The position numbers were made by a program, and so were the translations under genes. Below the pieces are notes generated by a model that had not been told where the DNA came from, did not search any database, and saw only the letters and a program-made list of their open reading frames with translations. Positions 52,982 through 61,509 of a stretch of DNA of 64,000 nucleotides are shown here, in pieces. Origin of the DNA: Methyloligella halotolerans (GTDB lineage: Bacteria; Pseudomonadota; Alphaproteobacteria; Rhizobiales; Methyloligellaceae); contig NZ_MASI01000003.1 of NCBI RefSeq assembly GCF_001708935.1, forward strand, positions 37,501 to 101,500, in the 5' to 3' direction. Positions within the stretch are counted from its first letter, which is position 1. The number at the start of each line of letters is the position of its first letter.

Positions 52982-55033
52982 GTGGATTTCTTCGGCAGGC
53001 TCACCCTCGACTCGCTGCCGTTCTACAGTGCGATCGCTGCATCGGGGGCCGGTGTCACCGTGCTCGGCGGGCTGTCGGTGGTGGCGCTGATCACCTATCT
53101 CGGTGCGTGGAAAGCCCTGTTCGGCGAGTGGCTCAGCAGCCTCGATCACAAGAAGATCGGCATCATGTATGTCGTCGTCGCGCTGGTGATGCTGATGCGC
53201 GGTTTCATCGACGCCGCCATGATGCGCTCCCAGCAGGCAGTCGCCTTCAACAGCGACGGCTATCTGCCGCCGGGCCATTTCGACCAGATCTTCTCGTCCC
53301 ACGGCACGATCATGATCTTCTTCATGGCGATGCCTTTCCTGTCTGGCATCATCAATTTCGTGATGCCGCAGCAGATCGGCTCGCGGGACGTCGCCTTCCC
53401 GTTCATGAACGCGGTGAGCCTGTGGCTGACGGCGGCGGGCGCGGGGCTGGTGCTGATCAGCCTGGTGATCGGCAAGTTCTCGACCGCCGGCTGGACGGGC
53501 TATCCGCCCTATTCGGGGCCGGAGTTCACCCCCGGCGTCGGCGTCGATTATTGGCTTTGGGCGGTGCTCATCTCGGGCATCGGCTCGACCATGAGCGGCA
53601 TCAATTTCCTGGTCACGATTCTGAAGCGCCGCGCGCCGGGCATGACCATGTTCCGGCTGCCGCTCTTCACCTGGACGGTGTTCGTTGCCGCGATCCTGAT
53701 GATCTTCGCGTTCCCGGCGCTCACCGTCGCCTGCGTGATGCTGGCGCTGGACCGCACGCTGGACTTCCACTTCTTCACCAATGCCGGCGGCGGCAACATG
53801 ATGAACTACATCAACCTGTTCTGGTTGTGGGGGCATCCCGAGGTCTACATCCTCATCCTGCCGGCGTTCGGCGTTTTCTCGGAGGTCGTCGCCGTGTTCA
53901 GCCAGAAGCGGCTGTTCGGCTATATCTCCCTGGTGCTGGCGACCATGGCGATCGGCATCCTCTCCTTCACGGTCTGGCTGCATCACTTCTTCACCATGGG
54001 GTCGAGCGAGACGGTCAATTCCTTCTTCGGGATCATGACAACGATCATCGCGGTACCCACCGGCGTGAAGGTGTTCGACTGGCTGCTGACCATGTTCCGC
54101 GGACGGCTGATCTTCAAACCGCCGATGCTGTTCACCATCGGGTTCCTGGTCACGTTCGTGATCGGCGGGCTGTCGGGCGTGCTGCTGGCTATGCCGCCGG
54201 TCGACTACCTGATGCACAACACGACGTTCCTGATCGCCCACTTCCACAACATGATCATTCCGGGCGTGCTGTTCGGCTATCTGGCCGGCTACATGTTCTG
54301 GTTCCCGAAAGCGTTCGGATTCAAGCTCAACGAGTGGTGGGGCACCGCGTCGTTCTGGTGCTGGATCATCGGCTTCTACCTCGCCTTCATGCCGCTCTAT
54401 GTGCTGGGGCTCATGGGCATGCCGCGGCGCATGGAGCATTACGACATCGCCGCATGGCAGCCGCATCTGATCGTCGCGGCCATCGGCGCCTTCATCATCT
54501 TCCTCGGAATCGTCTGCCTGGGCGTCCAGCTCTGGGTGAGCGTGCGTGACCGCCGATCCGCCCTGGATGTGTCGGGCGATCCGTGGAATGGGCGGAGCCT
54601 GGAATGGCTGACCGCTTCGCCGCCCGCGCCCTATAACTTCGCGGTGCTGCCGAAGGTCGAAGCCATCGACGCCTTCTGGGACATGAAGGCACGGGGCGTG
54701 GCCTATGTGCAGCCGAAGGAATACGAACCCATCACCATGCCGAAGAATACGCTGATCCCGCTGCTGGTCGGCGGGACGGCCTTCGTCTTCGGTTTCGCTA
54801 TGGTGTGGTGGATCTGGTGGCTGGCGGTCGCGACCCTGGCGTTCATCGGGGGACTGGTGATATTCCGCTCATTCGACGACGATCCGGATTTCACGATGCC
54901 TGCGAGCACCGTTCAGGCGATCGAGGACCGGCGCTACGAACAACTCGCCAAGCATCCCGCGAACGAGATGGCCGACGAACCTGGCTATGCGGGCGATCCC
55001 AGCCCCGACCCGTTGCCGGAGGGAGCGCGATGA
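52982..55033 (+). CDS. cyoB: Cytochrome o ubiquinol oxidase subunit I
   Basis: The 683-residue protein is the haem-copper oxidase core subunit with about 14-15 helices: SSHGTIMIFF (haem His), WGHPEVYILILP (CuB His and cross-linked Tyr), VWLHHFF (two CuB His) and IAHFHNMIIPG (haem His pair). The proton-channel Glu/Tyr pattern is of A type. The start is a GTG at 52982 with the strong AGGAGAGGGGG just upstream; the in-frame ATG at 52898 lies inside cyoA and is rejected. It reduces O2 to water with ubiquinol electrons and pumps protons. The stop overlaps the start of cyoC by 4 nt. Confidence 0.95.
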   Translation: MDFFGRLTLDSLPFYSAIAASGAGVTVLGGLSVVALITYLGAWKALFGEWLSSLDHKKIGIMYVVVALVMLMRGFIDAAMMRSQQAVAFNSDGYLPPGHFDQIFSSHGTIMIFFMAMPFLSGIINFVMPQQIGSRDVAFPFMNAVSLWLTAAGAGLVLISLVIGKFSTAGWTGYPPYSGPEFTPGVGVDYWLWAVLISGIGSTMSGINFLVTILKRRAPGMTMFRLPLFTWTVFVAAILMIFAFPALTVACVMLALDRTLDFHFFTNAGGGNMMNYINLFWLWGHPEVYILILPAFGVFSEVVAVFSQKRLFGYISLVLATMAIGILSFTVWLHHFFTMGSSETVNSFFGIMTTIIAVPTGVKVFDWLLTMFRGRLIFKPPMLFTIGFLVTFVIGGLSGVLLAMPPVDYLMHNTTFLIAHFHNMIIPGVLFGYLAGYMFWFPKAFGFKLNEWWGTASFWCWIIGFYLAFMPLYVLGLMGMPRRMEHYDIAAWQPHLIVAAIGAFIIFLGIVCLGVQLWVSVRDRRSALDVSGDPWNGRSLEWLTASPPAPYNFAVLPKVEAIDAFWDMKARGVAYVQPKEYEPITMPKNTLIPLLVGGTAFVFGFAMVWWIWWLAVATLAFIGGLVIFRSFDDDPDFTMPASTVQAIEDRRYEQLAKHPANEMADEPGYAGDPSPDPLPEGAR

Positions 55034-55638
55034 GCATGGCCAGCGCGACAGACGCGACCCTGGTCCATCCGGGCGGATCGCCGGAGACGGAAGAGAAGGC
55101 GTTCGGCTTCTGGATCTATCTGATGAGCGACGCGATCATTTTCGCGCTGCTCTTCATGACCTATCTGGTGATGTTCGGAAACACGGCCGGCGGGCCGGAG
55201 GCAAAGGACGTCTTCAGCCTGGAGCGGGCGGCGGCGGAGACATTCCTGCTGCTGATGAGCTCCACGACATTCGGCATGGCGAGCATCGCCGCGGCGCGGG
55301 CCGACCGCGAGCGGGTCGTTATGTGGCTCGTCGTTACCGTGGCGCTCGGCCTCGGCTTCATCTTCCTGGAGTTCTCGGAGTTTCGCGGCATGATCGCGGA
55401 AGGGGCGGGGCCCAGCCGTAGCGGCTTCCTGTCTGCCTTCTTCACGCTTGTCGGAACGCACGGGCTCCATGTGAGCATCGGACTGATCTGGATCGTCACG
55501 ATGCTGGCGCAGATCGGGATGAAGGGACTCTCCGTGCCGGTGCTCTCGCGGCTCTACCGGCTCGGTCTGTTCTGGCACTTCCTCGACATCATCTGGGTCG
55601 CCATCTTCTCCATCGTCTACCTGCCGGGGCTGCTCTAA
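55030..55638 (+). CDS. cyoC: Cytochrome o ubiquinol oxidase subunit III
   Basis: The 202-residue protein has five hydrophobic helices with FGFWIYLMSDAIIFALLF, FLEFSEFRGMIAEG, FFTLVGTHGLHV and GLFWHFLDIIWVAIFSIVYL, all standard for subunit III of cytochrome o oxidase. The ATG overlaps the cyoB stop (ATGA) and a GGAGGGAGCG lies just upstream. Its stop overlaps the start of cyoD (TAATG), so the genes are translationally coupled. Confidence 0.94.
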   Translation: MSMASATDATLVHPGGSPETEEKAFGFWIYLMSDAIIFALLFMTYLVMFGNTAGGPEAKDVFSLERAAAETFLLLMSSTTFGMASIAAARADRERVVMWLVVTVALGLGFIFLEFSEFRGMIAEGAGPSRSGFLSAFFTLVGTHGLHVSIGLIWIVTMLAQIGMKGLSVPVLSRLYRLGLFWHFLDIIWVAIFSIVYLPGLL

Positions 55639-55961
55639 TGGATGCTTCAGGTCTTCCTACCGAACGCAGCGCCGCGCCCTATCTCTTCGGGCTGGCACTG
55701 GCGCTGATCCTGACCGCCGTGCCGTTCGGCGTCGTCTATTTCGATTTCCTGCAGAACAGCACAACGCTGATCGTGATCGCGTTCTTCGCCGTGGCGCAGA
55801 TCCTGGTTCACCTGCGCTTCTTCCTGCATATCGGCTTCGATTCTACGCCGACGGAGAACCTGGTCGTCATGGCATTCGCCATCGTGCTCATGTGCATCAT
55901 GGTCGGTGGCAGCCTCTGGATCATGTTCGATCTCGACTGGCGCATGATGGTCCAGGGCTGA
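55638..55961 (+). CDS. cyoD: Cytochrome o ubiquinol oxidase subunit IV
   Basis: The 107-residue protein has three membrane helices and the subunit IV sequence pattern: YLFGLALALILTAVPF, FAVAQILVHLRFFLHI and IMVGGSLWIMFDL. It is the usual last structural subunit. No haem O synthase (cyoE) follows; the next gene is a DoxX-like protein 47 nt downstream, possibly still on the same transcript. Confidence 0.93.
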   Translation: MDASGLPTERSAAPYLFGLALALILTAVPFGVVYFDFLQNSTTLIVIAFFAVAQILVHLRFFLHIGFDSTPTENLVVMAFAIVLMCIMVGGSLWIMFDLDWRMMVQG

Positions 55962-56008
55962 AGGTCGACGCCGGTTTTACGCGATACTGAATTGTTAGGA
56001 GGGGAGCG

Positions 56009-56470
56009 ATGGATGCTCTGATCAACGATGTGCTGCCGACCCTGGCGCGCATCTTCATCGTATGGATTTTCCCGTTCAGCTTCCTGGACAAGATCATCAA
56101 CTGGGACGCGGCGGTGAAGCAGGCGAATTCAGGCTGGTTGCCGGGCGGGCCGGTGCTGCTGGTGCTGGCGATGTTCGTCGAGCTGCTCACACCCCCGATG
56201 ATCGTGCTGCATTTCTACGACGGCATCGCCGCCTTCGTGCTGGCCGGCTACTGCGTGGTCACGGCGATCATCTATCACAATTTCTGGGCCTATCCCCGCT
56301 TCTGGGCGGCCGACACGGAAGGCCATCCCCATGTCTGGGACTTCTTCAAGAACTTCGCCATCGTCGGCGGGTTGATCTACGTGATGTTTCAGAGCGGCTT
56401 CATCGGAGAGGCGGAAGGCGATCTCAACGAGCTGACCCAGCTTTTGGGACACGCCATCGGCCTCGTTTAG
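56009..56470 (+). CDS. DoxX family membrane protein
   Basis: The 153-residue protein has four hydrophobic helices and DoxX-like features: ARIFIVWIFPFSFLDKIINW, LLVLAMFVELLTPPMIVL, HNFWAYPRFW and FFKNFAIVGGLIYVMF. The family is linked to quinone-coupled oxidations and oxidative stress but its reaction is unsettled. AGGAGGGGAG lies 7-8 nt before the ATG. It comes right after the quinol oxidase genes, a setting that agrees with a membrane redox role. Confidence 0.82.
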   Translation: MDALINDVLPTLARIFIVWIFPFSFLDKIINWDAAVKQANSGWLPGGPVLLVLAMFVELLTPPMIVLHFYDGIAAFVLAGYCVVTAIIYHNFWAYPRFWAADTEGHPHVWDFFKNFAIVGGLIYVMFQSGFIGEAEGDLNELTQLLGHAIGLV

Positions 56471-56495
56471 GAGCCGCGGACGCGTAGGAGGCGTT

Positions 56496-56945
56496 ATGAG
56501 TGAGAGCCCGCCAGAGTTCCAATACTGGCATGTCTGGACCGATGATGACGGCGTCAGCCACCAGACTCGCTGCGCCCTGACAGATTTCGCCAAGAAGAGC
56601 ATGGGCGGCAAGGCCGCGCCCCAGTGGAACGACGACATCCTGACGGGCGAATGTCACCTCATGGTTTGCGAGCTACCCGTTGGCTGGGTCGGCGACTGGC
56701 ACGAGAACCCGAAGCCGCAGTGGATTGTCGTGCTGCAGGGGCGGTGGTTCGTCGAGACCATGGACGGCAAGCGAGTCGAGATGGGGCCGGGCGAGTTCTC
56801 CTTTGGCGCCGACCAGAACACGACGCCGGGCCCGGACGGCCATGCAGGACATCGCTCGGGCACGGTGGGCGACGAGGCCTGCCGGCTGATGCTTGTGCAG
56901 CTGGGAGACAAGTGGAAAGCGGCCCGACCGGGCGCGTTCGATTAG
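56496..56945 (+). CDS. Cupin domain protein
   Basis: The 149-residue protein shows a single small cupin: GDWHENPKPQWIVVLQGRWFVE (first cupin motif with His) and GPGEFSFGADQNTTPGPDGHAGHRS (second motif). It likely binds a metal in a small beta-barrel, but a reaction cannot be named. It begins 25 nt after the DoxX gene with TAGGAGGCGTT upstream and ends 12 nt before the VOC gene, so the three form one operon. Confidence 0.78.
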   Translation: MSESPPEFQYWHVWTDDDGVSHQTRCALTDFAKKSMGGKAAPQWNDDILTGECHLMVCELPVGWVGDWHENPKPQWIVVLQGRWFVETMDGKRVEMGPGEFSFGADQNTTPGPDGHAGHRSGTVGDEACRLMLVQLGDKWKAARPGAFD

Positions 56946-56957
56946 GCGTCCCGGTTC

Positions 56958-57875
56958 ATGGCGGTCACCAAACTCATCAGGGTCAGCATCACCGTTTCGG
57001 ATCTCGCGCAGGCTGCCGCTTTCTATCGGGGCGCGCTCGGGCTCGAGGTCGGCGACCAGCTCGCCTATGGCGATCCCGGCTGGAACAGGCTGCTCGGACT
57101 CGCGGAAGGCACGACCGCCCAGGCGGTCGATGTGAGCGTAGGCGAGCAGACGCTGAAGCTCATTGCCTTCGATCCGCCGGGACGATCGTATCCGCCGGCA
57201 CGCGCCTCCAACGATCCGTGGTTCGAACATGTGGCACTCGTCACCGGCGATATGGAGTCGACCTGGGCGAGGCTGGAAAAGTTCTCGCCTGAGACGGTCA
57301 CCGAGGGGCCGCCCGTCGTCCTGCCGCCCAATACGGGTAGCGTCACGGCCTTCAAGTTTCGCGACCCCGAAGGTCATCCGTTGGAGCTGATCTCGTTTCC
57401 CGACGGTATCGGCGATCCGCGCTGGCAGATGGGCGGGGCGGGCATCCGCGGCTACGATCACACCGCCATCGCCGTGGCCGATCTCGACAAGAGCCTCGCC
57501 TTCTATGAAGGGTCGCTCGGTCTCGAGAAAGCCGGCCAATCCCTGAACCGTGGACCGGAGCAGGATCATCTCGACGGGCTGAAGGGCTGCGAGGTGGATG
57601 TGGTGGCGCTGGCCCCGCCCGGGGAGCACACACCCCATTTGGAGCTACTGCATTACCGGCAGCCGCCGGCGGTTCATGGGAAACATATGGTGCAGGCGAC
57701 AGACGTCGCCTCGGCGCGACAGGTCTATGGGGTGGACGATCTCGAAAGCCTGGTCGCGACGCTCAACGGTGCGAAAGCCGATTTCGTCTCGCCGGGGATC
57801 GTCTCGCTCAAATCGGGCGGCCGCGCCGCCGCGATCCGCGATCCCGATGGCCACATGGTCGTACTGAAAAGCTAG
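56958..57875 (+). CDS. Two-domain VOC (glyoxalase/dioxygenase fold) protein
   Basis: The 305-residue protein has two vicinal-oxygen-chelate units. The first (about 5-145) has IRVSITVSDLAQAAAFYRGALGLEV and FRDPEGHPLELISFP; the second (about 165-300) has YDHTAIAVADLDKSLAFYEGSLGLE and IRDPDGHMVVLKS. The His and Glu metal positions are partly present (HVALVTGDM, HPLELI, DHTAI). The tandem form fits extradiol-type dioxygenases or glyoxalase-like isomerases. It ends 15 nt before the convergent channel-like gene. Confidence 0.82.
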   Translation: MAVTKLIRVSITVSDLAQAAAFYRGALGLEVGDQLAYGDPGWNRLLGLAEGTTAQAVDVSVGEQTLKLIAFDPPGRSYPPARASNDPWFEHVALVTGDMESTWARLEKFSPETVTEGPPVVLPPNTGSVTAFKFRDPEGHPLELISFPDGIGDPRWQMGGAGIRGYDHTAIAVADLDKSLAFYEGSLGLEKAGQSLNRGPEQDHLDGLKGCEVDVVALAPPGEHTPHLELLHYRQPPAVHGKHMVQATDVASARQVYGVDDLESLVATLNGAKADFVSPGIVSLKSGGRAAAIRDPDGHMVVLKS

Positions 57876-57890
57876 GCGCGCCTGGCCCCT

Positions 57891-59015
57891 CTATGTTTCC
57901 TCGCCGAAATATTTCAGACGCAACGCTTCGATCTCGTCATCCTCACGGGCTTCCAGAATCTTAAGGGTGAGGGGACGCCTCAGCGCGCTGCCGCGCGGGA
58001 GGCCGAAGGCATATTTGTCGGGTTCGAAGATGCGCCCGACGACCTCAAGCGGCTTGTCGGTGTGGGTGAGGACATAATATTCCAGCACGCCCGTATCGGC
58101 GATGACGGCATTGACGCCACCGTTCAGAAGGGCATCCGACGCATCACCGATGGTCTTGTAGCGCCGGTAGCGCAGGCCCGCCTCCTGGGCGAAGTCCTCC
58201 CCGACGCTGTCGCTCAGGACCGCGACGGTCCGGCCGGGCAGATCGTCGAGACTTCGGATCTGATTGGTCAGGGATAGGGTGGTCATCACGCTGGTGATCG
58301 ACGAGGTCACGTAGGCGATGAGCGCCACGCCGGCGAGAAGCCAGATGCCTTGGAAGATGCGTCCGACCCAGCCGAAGAAATTCCGACCGGGGACCAGCTT
58401 GCCCGAGGTCGCCACGGTCATGACGTTGTAGAAACTCTCGGCGAACCCGTCCCGCCAGCGGCTCGGAAAGTCGGGATCGTAGCGGCGATAGAAGAGGGTC
58501 GTGACGATAGTGGCGGCGAGGATCATCAGACCGATCAAGGCATAGACCCGCAGGAAGCCGCTCTCGTTCAGCCCGGCCAGGACATCCCGGAAGCTCGCGC
58601 CTTGCTCGCTGCTGGTGAGGATGCGCAGGCCGCCGTCGAACCAGGGCTGGGTGAACTCGATCCGCCGGGCGCGGCCTTCGGTGACGGACAAATTCGTCAC
58701 CGCGATATCGATATCGCCTTCGGCTGCCGCATCCACGAGTCCGCGGAAGCTGTCGTATCTCTTGTAGTCCCATCGAAGATCGAGCTCCCCGGCGATTCGT
58801 TGCCAAAGCTCGATGGAGAGGCCGGTGAGATGGCCCTTCTCGTTCATGACGAAGGGAGGGCTCTCCGTGATGCCGACAACCAGCTTGCGCTCCAAGAGGG
58901 ATGGAGGCGGAGCATCCTGTGCGAGGGAAGGTGCAGAGGCGGCGAGAAGCGCGAGCAAGGAGAGGATGTGTGCGCAAAGACGCAGGGAAGGCGAGAGGGA
59001 ATTCGAGAGGATCAT
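57891..59015 (-). CDS. Prokaryotic ionotropic glutamate receptor-like protein (binding domain with inserted pore)
   Basis: The 374-residue protein has a signal peptide ending near APSLAQ, then a periplasmic amino-acid-binding fold in two halves: LVVGITESPPFVMNEKGHLTGLSIELWQ to about 145, and LDDLPGRTVAVLSDS from about 257. Between them sit two helices (about 154-175, 214-240) around a pore loop, the GluR0 layout. Where GluR0 has a K+ filter TVGYGD, the loop here reads MTVATSGKLVPG (199-210), so selectivity is not that of a K+ channel. The start at 59015 puts the signal peptide first; a longer in-frame start at 59078 is possible. Ligand and ion are unknown. Confidence 0.8.
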   Translation of the reverse strand: MILSNSLSPSLRLCAHILSLLALLAASAPSLAQDAPPPSLLERKLVVGITESPPFVMNEKGHLTGLSIELWQRIAGELDLRWDYKRYDSFRGLVDAAAEGDIDIAVTNLSVTEGRARRIEFTQPWFDGGLRILTSSEQGASFRDVLAGLNESGFLRVYALIGLMILAATIVTTLFYRRYDPDFPSRWRDGFAESFYNVMTVATSGKLVPGRNFFGWVGRIFQGIWLLAGVALIAYVTSSITSVMTTLSLTNQIRSLDDLPGRTVAVLSDSVGEDFAQEAGLRYRRYKTIGDASDALLNGGVNAVIADTGVLEYYVLTHTDKPLEVVGRIFEPDKYAFGLPRGSALRRPLTLKILEAREDDEIEALRLKYFGEET

Positions 59016-59140
59016 GGAAACTGGAAGGTCAGGCACTTGAGACAGCTTGCCGGCAAATCCCGGAGGGTCTTGCGGCAAAGAGATTGTGTTGAAGCGTAGG
59101 AATCAGGCGGGGCGGAAGGCAGAAGCGTTGCGAGAGCAGG

Positions 59141-59182
59141 CCCCCGGTGGAAGGCCGCCCAAACGGGGACGACCTTCCGGGG
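59141..59182 (-). terminator. Possible terminator or hairpin after the cupin-like gene
   Basis: GGAAGG and CCTTCC arms (about 59149-59154 and 59173-59178), extended by CCCC/GGGG after a small bulge, can form a long stem 25-65 nt past the stop codon of the minus-strand gene. There is no T run, so it may be only a stability hairpin. Confidence 0.3.
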
Positions 59183-59208
59183 TGCTGTGACGGGTGGCCG
59201 GGCCGGCG

Positions 59209-60159
59209 CTAGTTCGCGACGCCCTCTTCGCCCTTCTGGCCGCGATAGTAGTAGTTCGCGTTCTTGCCAAGGGCGATCTTGCGGAAGAGCTTCCGCAGCT
59301 CCTCGGACTTGCGCAAGGGCGAGGCGACGGCCGAGGCGGTCGCGACGAAGGCCATCTTGGCCGCGTCCCAGGCCGGGTGCACTCCTGGCGCCGCTTGCGG
59401 GAAGCCGCGATCGCGCAGCATGGCATTGGCGATATAGAGCTGGTTCCGCCGCTTTGTCGCCTGCGTCTTCCAGGTGATGGCTACGGAGATGGAGTAGCTG
59501 TCCTTGGTCTTCACGTAGTGCGGCCAGAGATAGGGCACGAAGACGCCTTCGCCCGGCTTCAGGTCGTTATGCATGGCCCGGTCGTCGAAGCCGTCCTTGA
59601 AGGCGACGTTCCGGTGCTTCGTGATGCAATGCTCGATCTGGTCTTCGTTGGCCAAGGATCGATCCTTGTTGTCGAAGATGCTGAACAGCTTGTCGCCGTG
59701 GATCTGGACGAAGAAATTGTCCTCGCTGTCGATGTGGAACGGCGTGGTCGAATGGGGAGAGGAGACGAAGAGGAATCCCTCCACATTGGAGAAGCCTGCC
59801 TCCTTCAAGGTCGCGTGGCCCTGGGCGTGGGCGACGGAGAGAAGGGCATCCTCCAGAAGCTGCTTATAGGCCGGATGGGCCTCGATCTTCTTCAGCACCA
59901 TCCAGGCGCCGGCAGTCTCCACGCGCTTGACGATCTCTTCCGGCGGCAGATCGACCAGCGGCGTCGCGTCCGGATCCTGGCTCACATTGGCCTGGCCGGA
60001 ATTGTATTCGATGTGGTCGCCAGGCAGGGCGCGGACCAGTTCCAGGATCGCGTCCAGGGTGAGGCGCGGATCGTTCTCCAGATTGTGGGTGATCCGGAAA
60101 GGCTTGTTGGGGAAAAGCGTCTCGAACGCTGAGCGCTCGGCCATGAGCATATCGGTCAT
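59209..60159 (-). CDS. Cupin-like (JmjC-type) protein
   Basis: The 316-residue protein shows a JmjC/cupin_8-like centre: SPHSTTPFHIDSEDNFFVQIHG with the HxD iron ligands, GEGVFVPYLWPHYVKT with a later His, and SYSISVAITW. That pattern suits a 2-oxoglutarate/Fe(II) dioxygenase acting on a protein or small molecule. The ends are helical (AFETLFPNKPFRITHNL, SEELRKLFRKIALG). Its ATG overlaps the stop of the preceding acyltransferase-like gene by 4 nt (ATGA), a sign of coupled translation and joint function. Confidence 0.78.
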   Translation of the reverse strand: MTDMLMAERSAFETLFPNKPFRITHNLENDPRLTLDAILELVRALPGDHIEYNSGQANVSQDPDATPLVDLPPEEIVKRVETAGAWMVLKKIEAHPAYKQLLEDALLSVAHAQGHATLKEAGFSNVEGFLFVSSPHSTTPFHIDSEDNFFVQIHGDKLFSIFDNKDRSLANEDQIEHCITKHRNVAFKDGFDDRAMHNDLKPGEGVFVPYLWPHYVKTKDSYSISVAITWKTQATKRRNQLYIANAMLRDRGFPQAAPGVHPAWDAAKMAFVATASAVASPLRKSEELRKLFRKIALGKNANYYYRGQKGEEGVAN

Positions 60160-61364
60160 GATCTTTTCTTTCTTCTGCGAAGTGTGCCGAAGCCGCGATC
60201 GAAGAACTTCAGATAGGCGGTCTTGGCGTGCCGCCGCAAGACGGAGCGCCCTTTGATGGCGGCGATAGACAGGAGGGGCAGCATTCCCTTTTTCGTCGGA
60301 ATGAGCATGTCGCCGATGCGCCGCCGTTCGCGCCAGACGTGGTCGATCATCGGGTGGCCCGGTGCTGCAGTGGAATCGACGTAGTCGATCTCGCCTTGCT
60401 CCGACAGATAGCGGGTCAGGAAGACGGTCAACTGGACACCAGGGGAATAGCGCGAGAAAGCCTCGTTATAGGCCGTCTTGAAGTAGAGCGCGCTGCGGCC
60501 CGACCGGATCACGATGCCCGATGCGATGGGATCGCCGTTCGATCTCAGCTCGACGATCTCGATCGCGCGCCGTGCGGCGAGATTGCGGGCGGCTTCGGTG
60601 ACGAAGGCGCGATCCGCCTGGTCCTGGGCGAGGCTCGAGCCCCTTGCGCCCTTCCAGCCGTTGGCTTCCAGGGTGAGGAAGCGGCCGAGGGCGGCGAGGA
60701 TCTCCGGTTCGGTGCGGGCGATGGTCCAGGCGGAGGGGCCGAGATCTTCCAGCCGGTTGGTCTGGCGGCGGAGTTCCTTCAGCTTCTTGCTGCCGAGCCC
60801 GGCGCGTAGATAGGCTTCGGCATCTTCCGGCACTTTCAGGGCGGCCCGTTCGTGAACGTTGATGAACTGGGCCTTGAGGCCGCGTTCCGACAGCACGGTT
60901 TGGATCGCCTTGGCGGCCGGTCCGTCGATTGCGACCATGGGCATGCCGATCGCGGCGATGCCTTGGCCGGCGGCGCCGTCGAGCAGGCTCGCGGCCGTCT
61001 GCTCGATATCGCCGCTATCCAGCAATGGGGTGCCCAGGGTGACGTAGGGGAACAGCCCAATGGCCGCGGGGATCGGCATCCGCAAGGCGTTCGAAGCCGT
61101 GCGGAAGGGGATCAGCCCGGTCAGAGCGCCATCGGCGCCATGGCTCTGCAGCACCTTGCAGGCTCCCGGGGAGGCCATGTGACGGATGACGGGGATCAGA
61201 AAGCTCGGATCGAAGAAGCCGTTGGGGTCGACGGCATTGTCGGCGAGGGTCTGCCAGCGATGAGCGGGCACCTGGTCGAGCGAAATCAGCCCGCTCGTGA
61301 AACGTCGGGCATGCCCCCGTGGGGCGGAAATCCTGGGATTACCGGCCTGCATTACGCTTGACAT
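60156..61364 (-). CDS. GNAT/FemAB-type acyltransferase (BioF2-like)
   Basis: The 402-residue protein resembles the BioF2/CelD-like acetyltransferase group: FFDPSFLIPVIRHM, a core with LKELRRQTNRLEDLG, FLTLEANGWKGARGSSL, and SGIVIRSGRSALYFKTAYNEAFSRYSPGVQL, ending VDSTAAPGHPMIDHVW. These proteins are implicated in polysaccharide or envelope modification. The ATG at 61364 has GGAGCGGG upstream; other start choices within 30 nt are possible. It is coupled to the cupin-like gene downstream. The acceptor is unknown. Confidence 0.8.
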   Translation of the reverse strand: MSSVMQAGNPRISAPRGHARRFTSGLISLDQVPAHRWQTLADNAVDPNGFFDPSFLIPVIRHMASPGACKVLQSHGADGALTGLIPFRTASNALRMPIPAAIGLFPYVTLGTPLLDSGDIEQTAASLLDGAAGQGIAAIGMPMVAIDGPAAKAIQTVLSERGLKAQFINVHERAALKVPEDAEAYLRAGLGSKKLKELRRQTNRLEDLGPSAWTIARTEPEILAALGRFLTLEANGWKGARGSSLAQDQADRAFVTEAARNLAARRAIEIVELRSNGDPIASGIVIRSGRSALYFKTAYNEAFSRYSPGVQLTVFLTRYLSEQGEIDYVDSTAAPGHPMIDHVWRERRRIGDMLIPTKKGMLPLLSIAAIKGRSVLRRHAKTAYLKFFDRGFGTLRRRKKRS

Positions 61365-61509
61365 TAAAGCCCGCTCCAAGCTCCGAGCATTGGACGCTTC
61401 GGTTGTATACCGCAGCCTTGTGCTTAGGCGCGAAAGCTCCCGTTTGCGTTAACGCCCGCCATTCGCGGCGATGCTGGTTAACGGCCGGGGGAGGACCGGC
61501 GTCGGCTGT

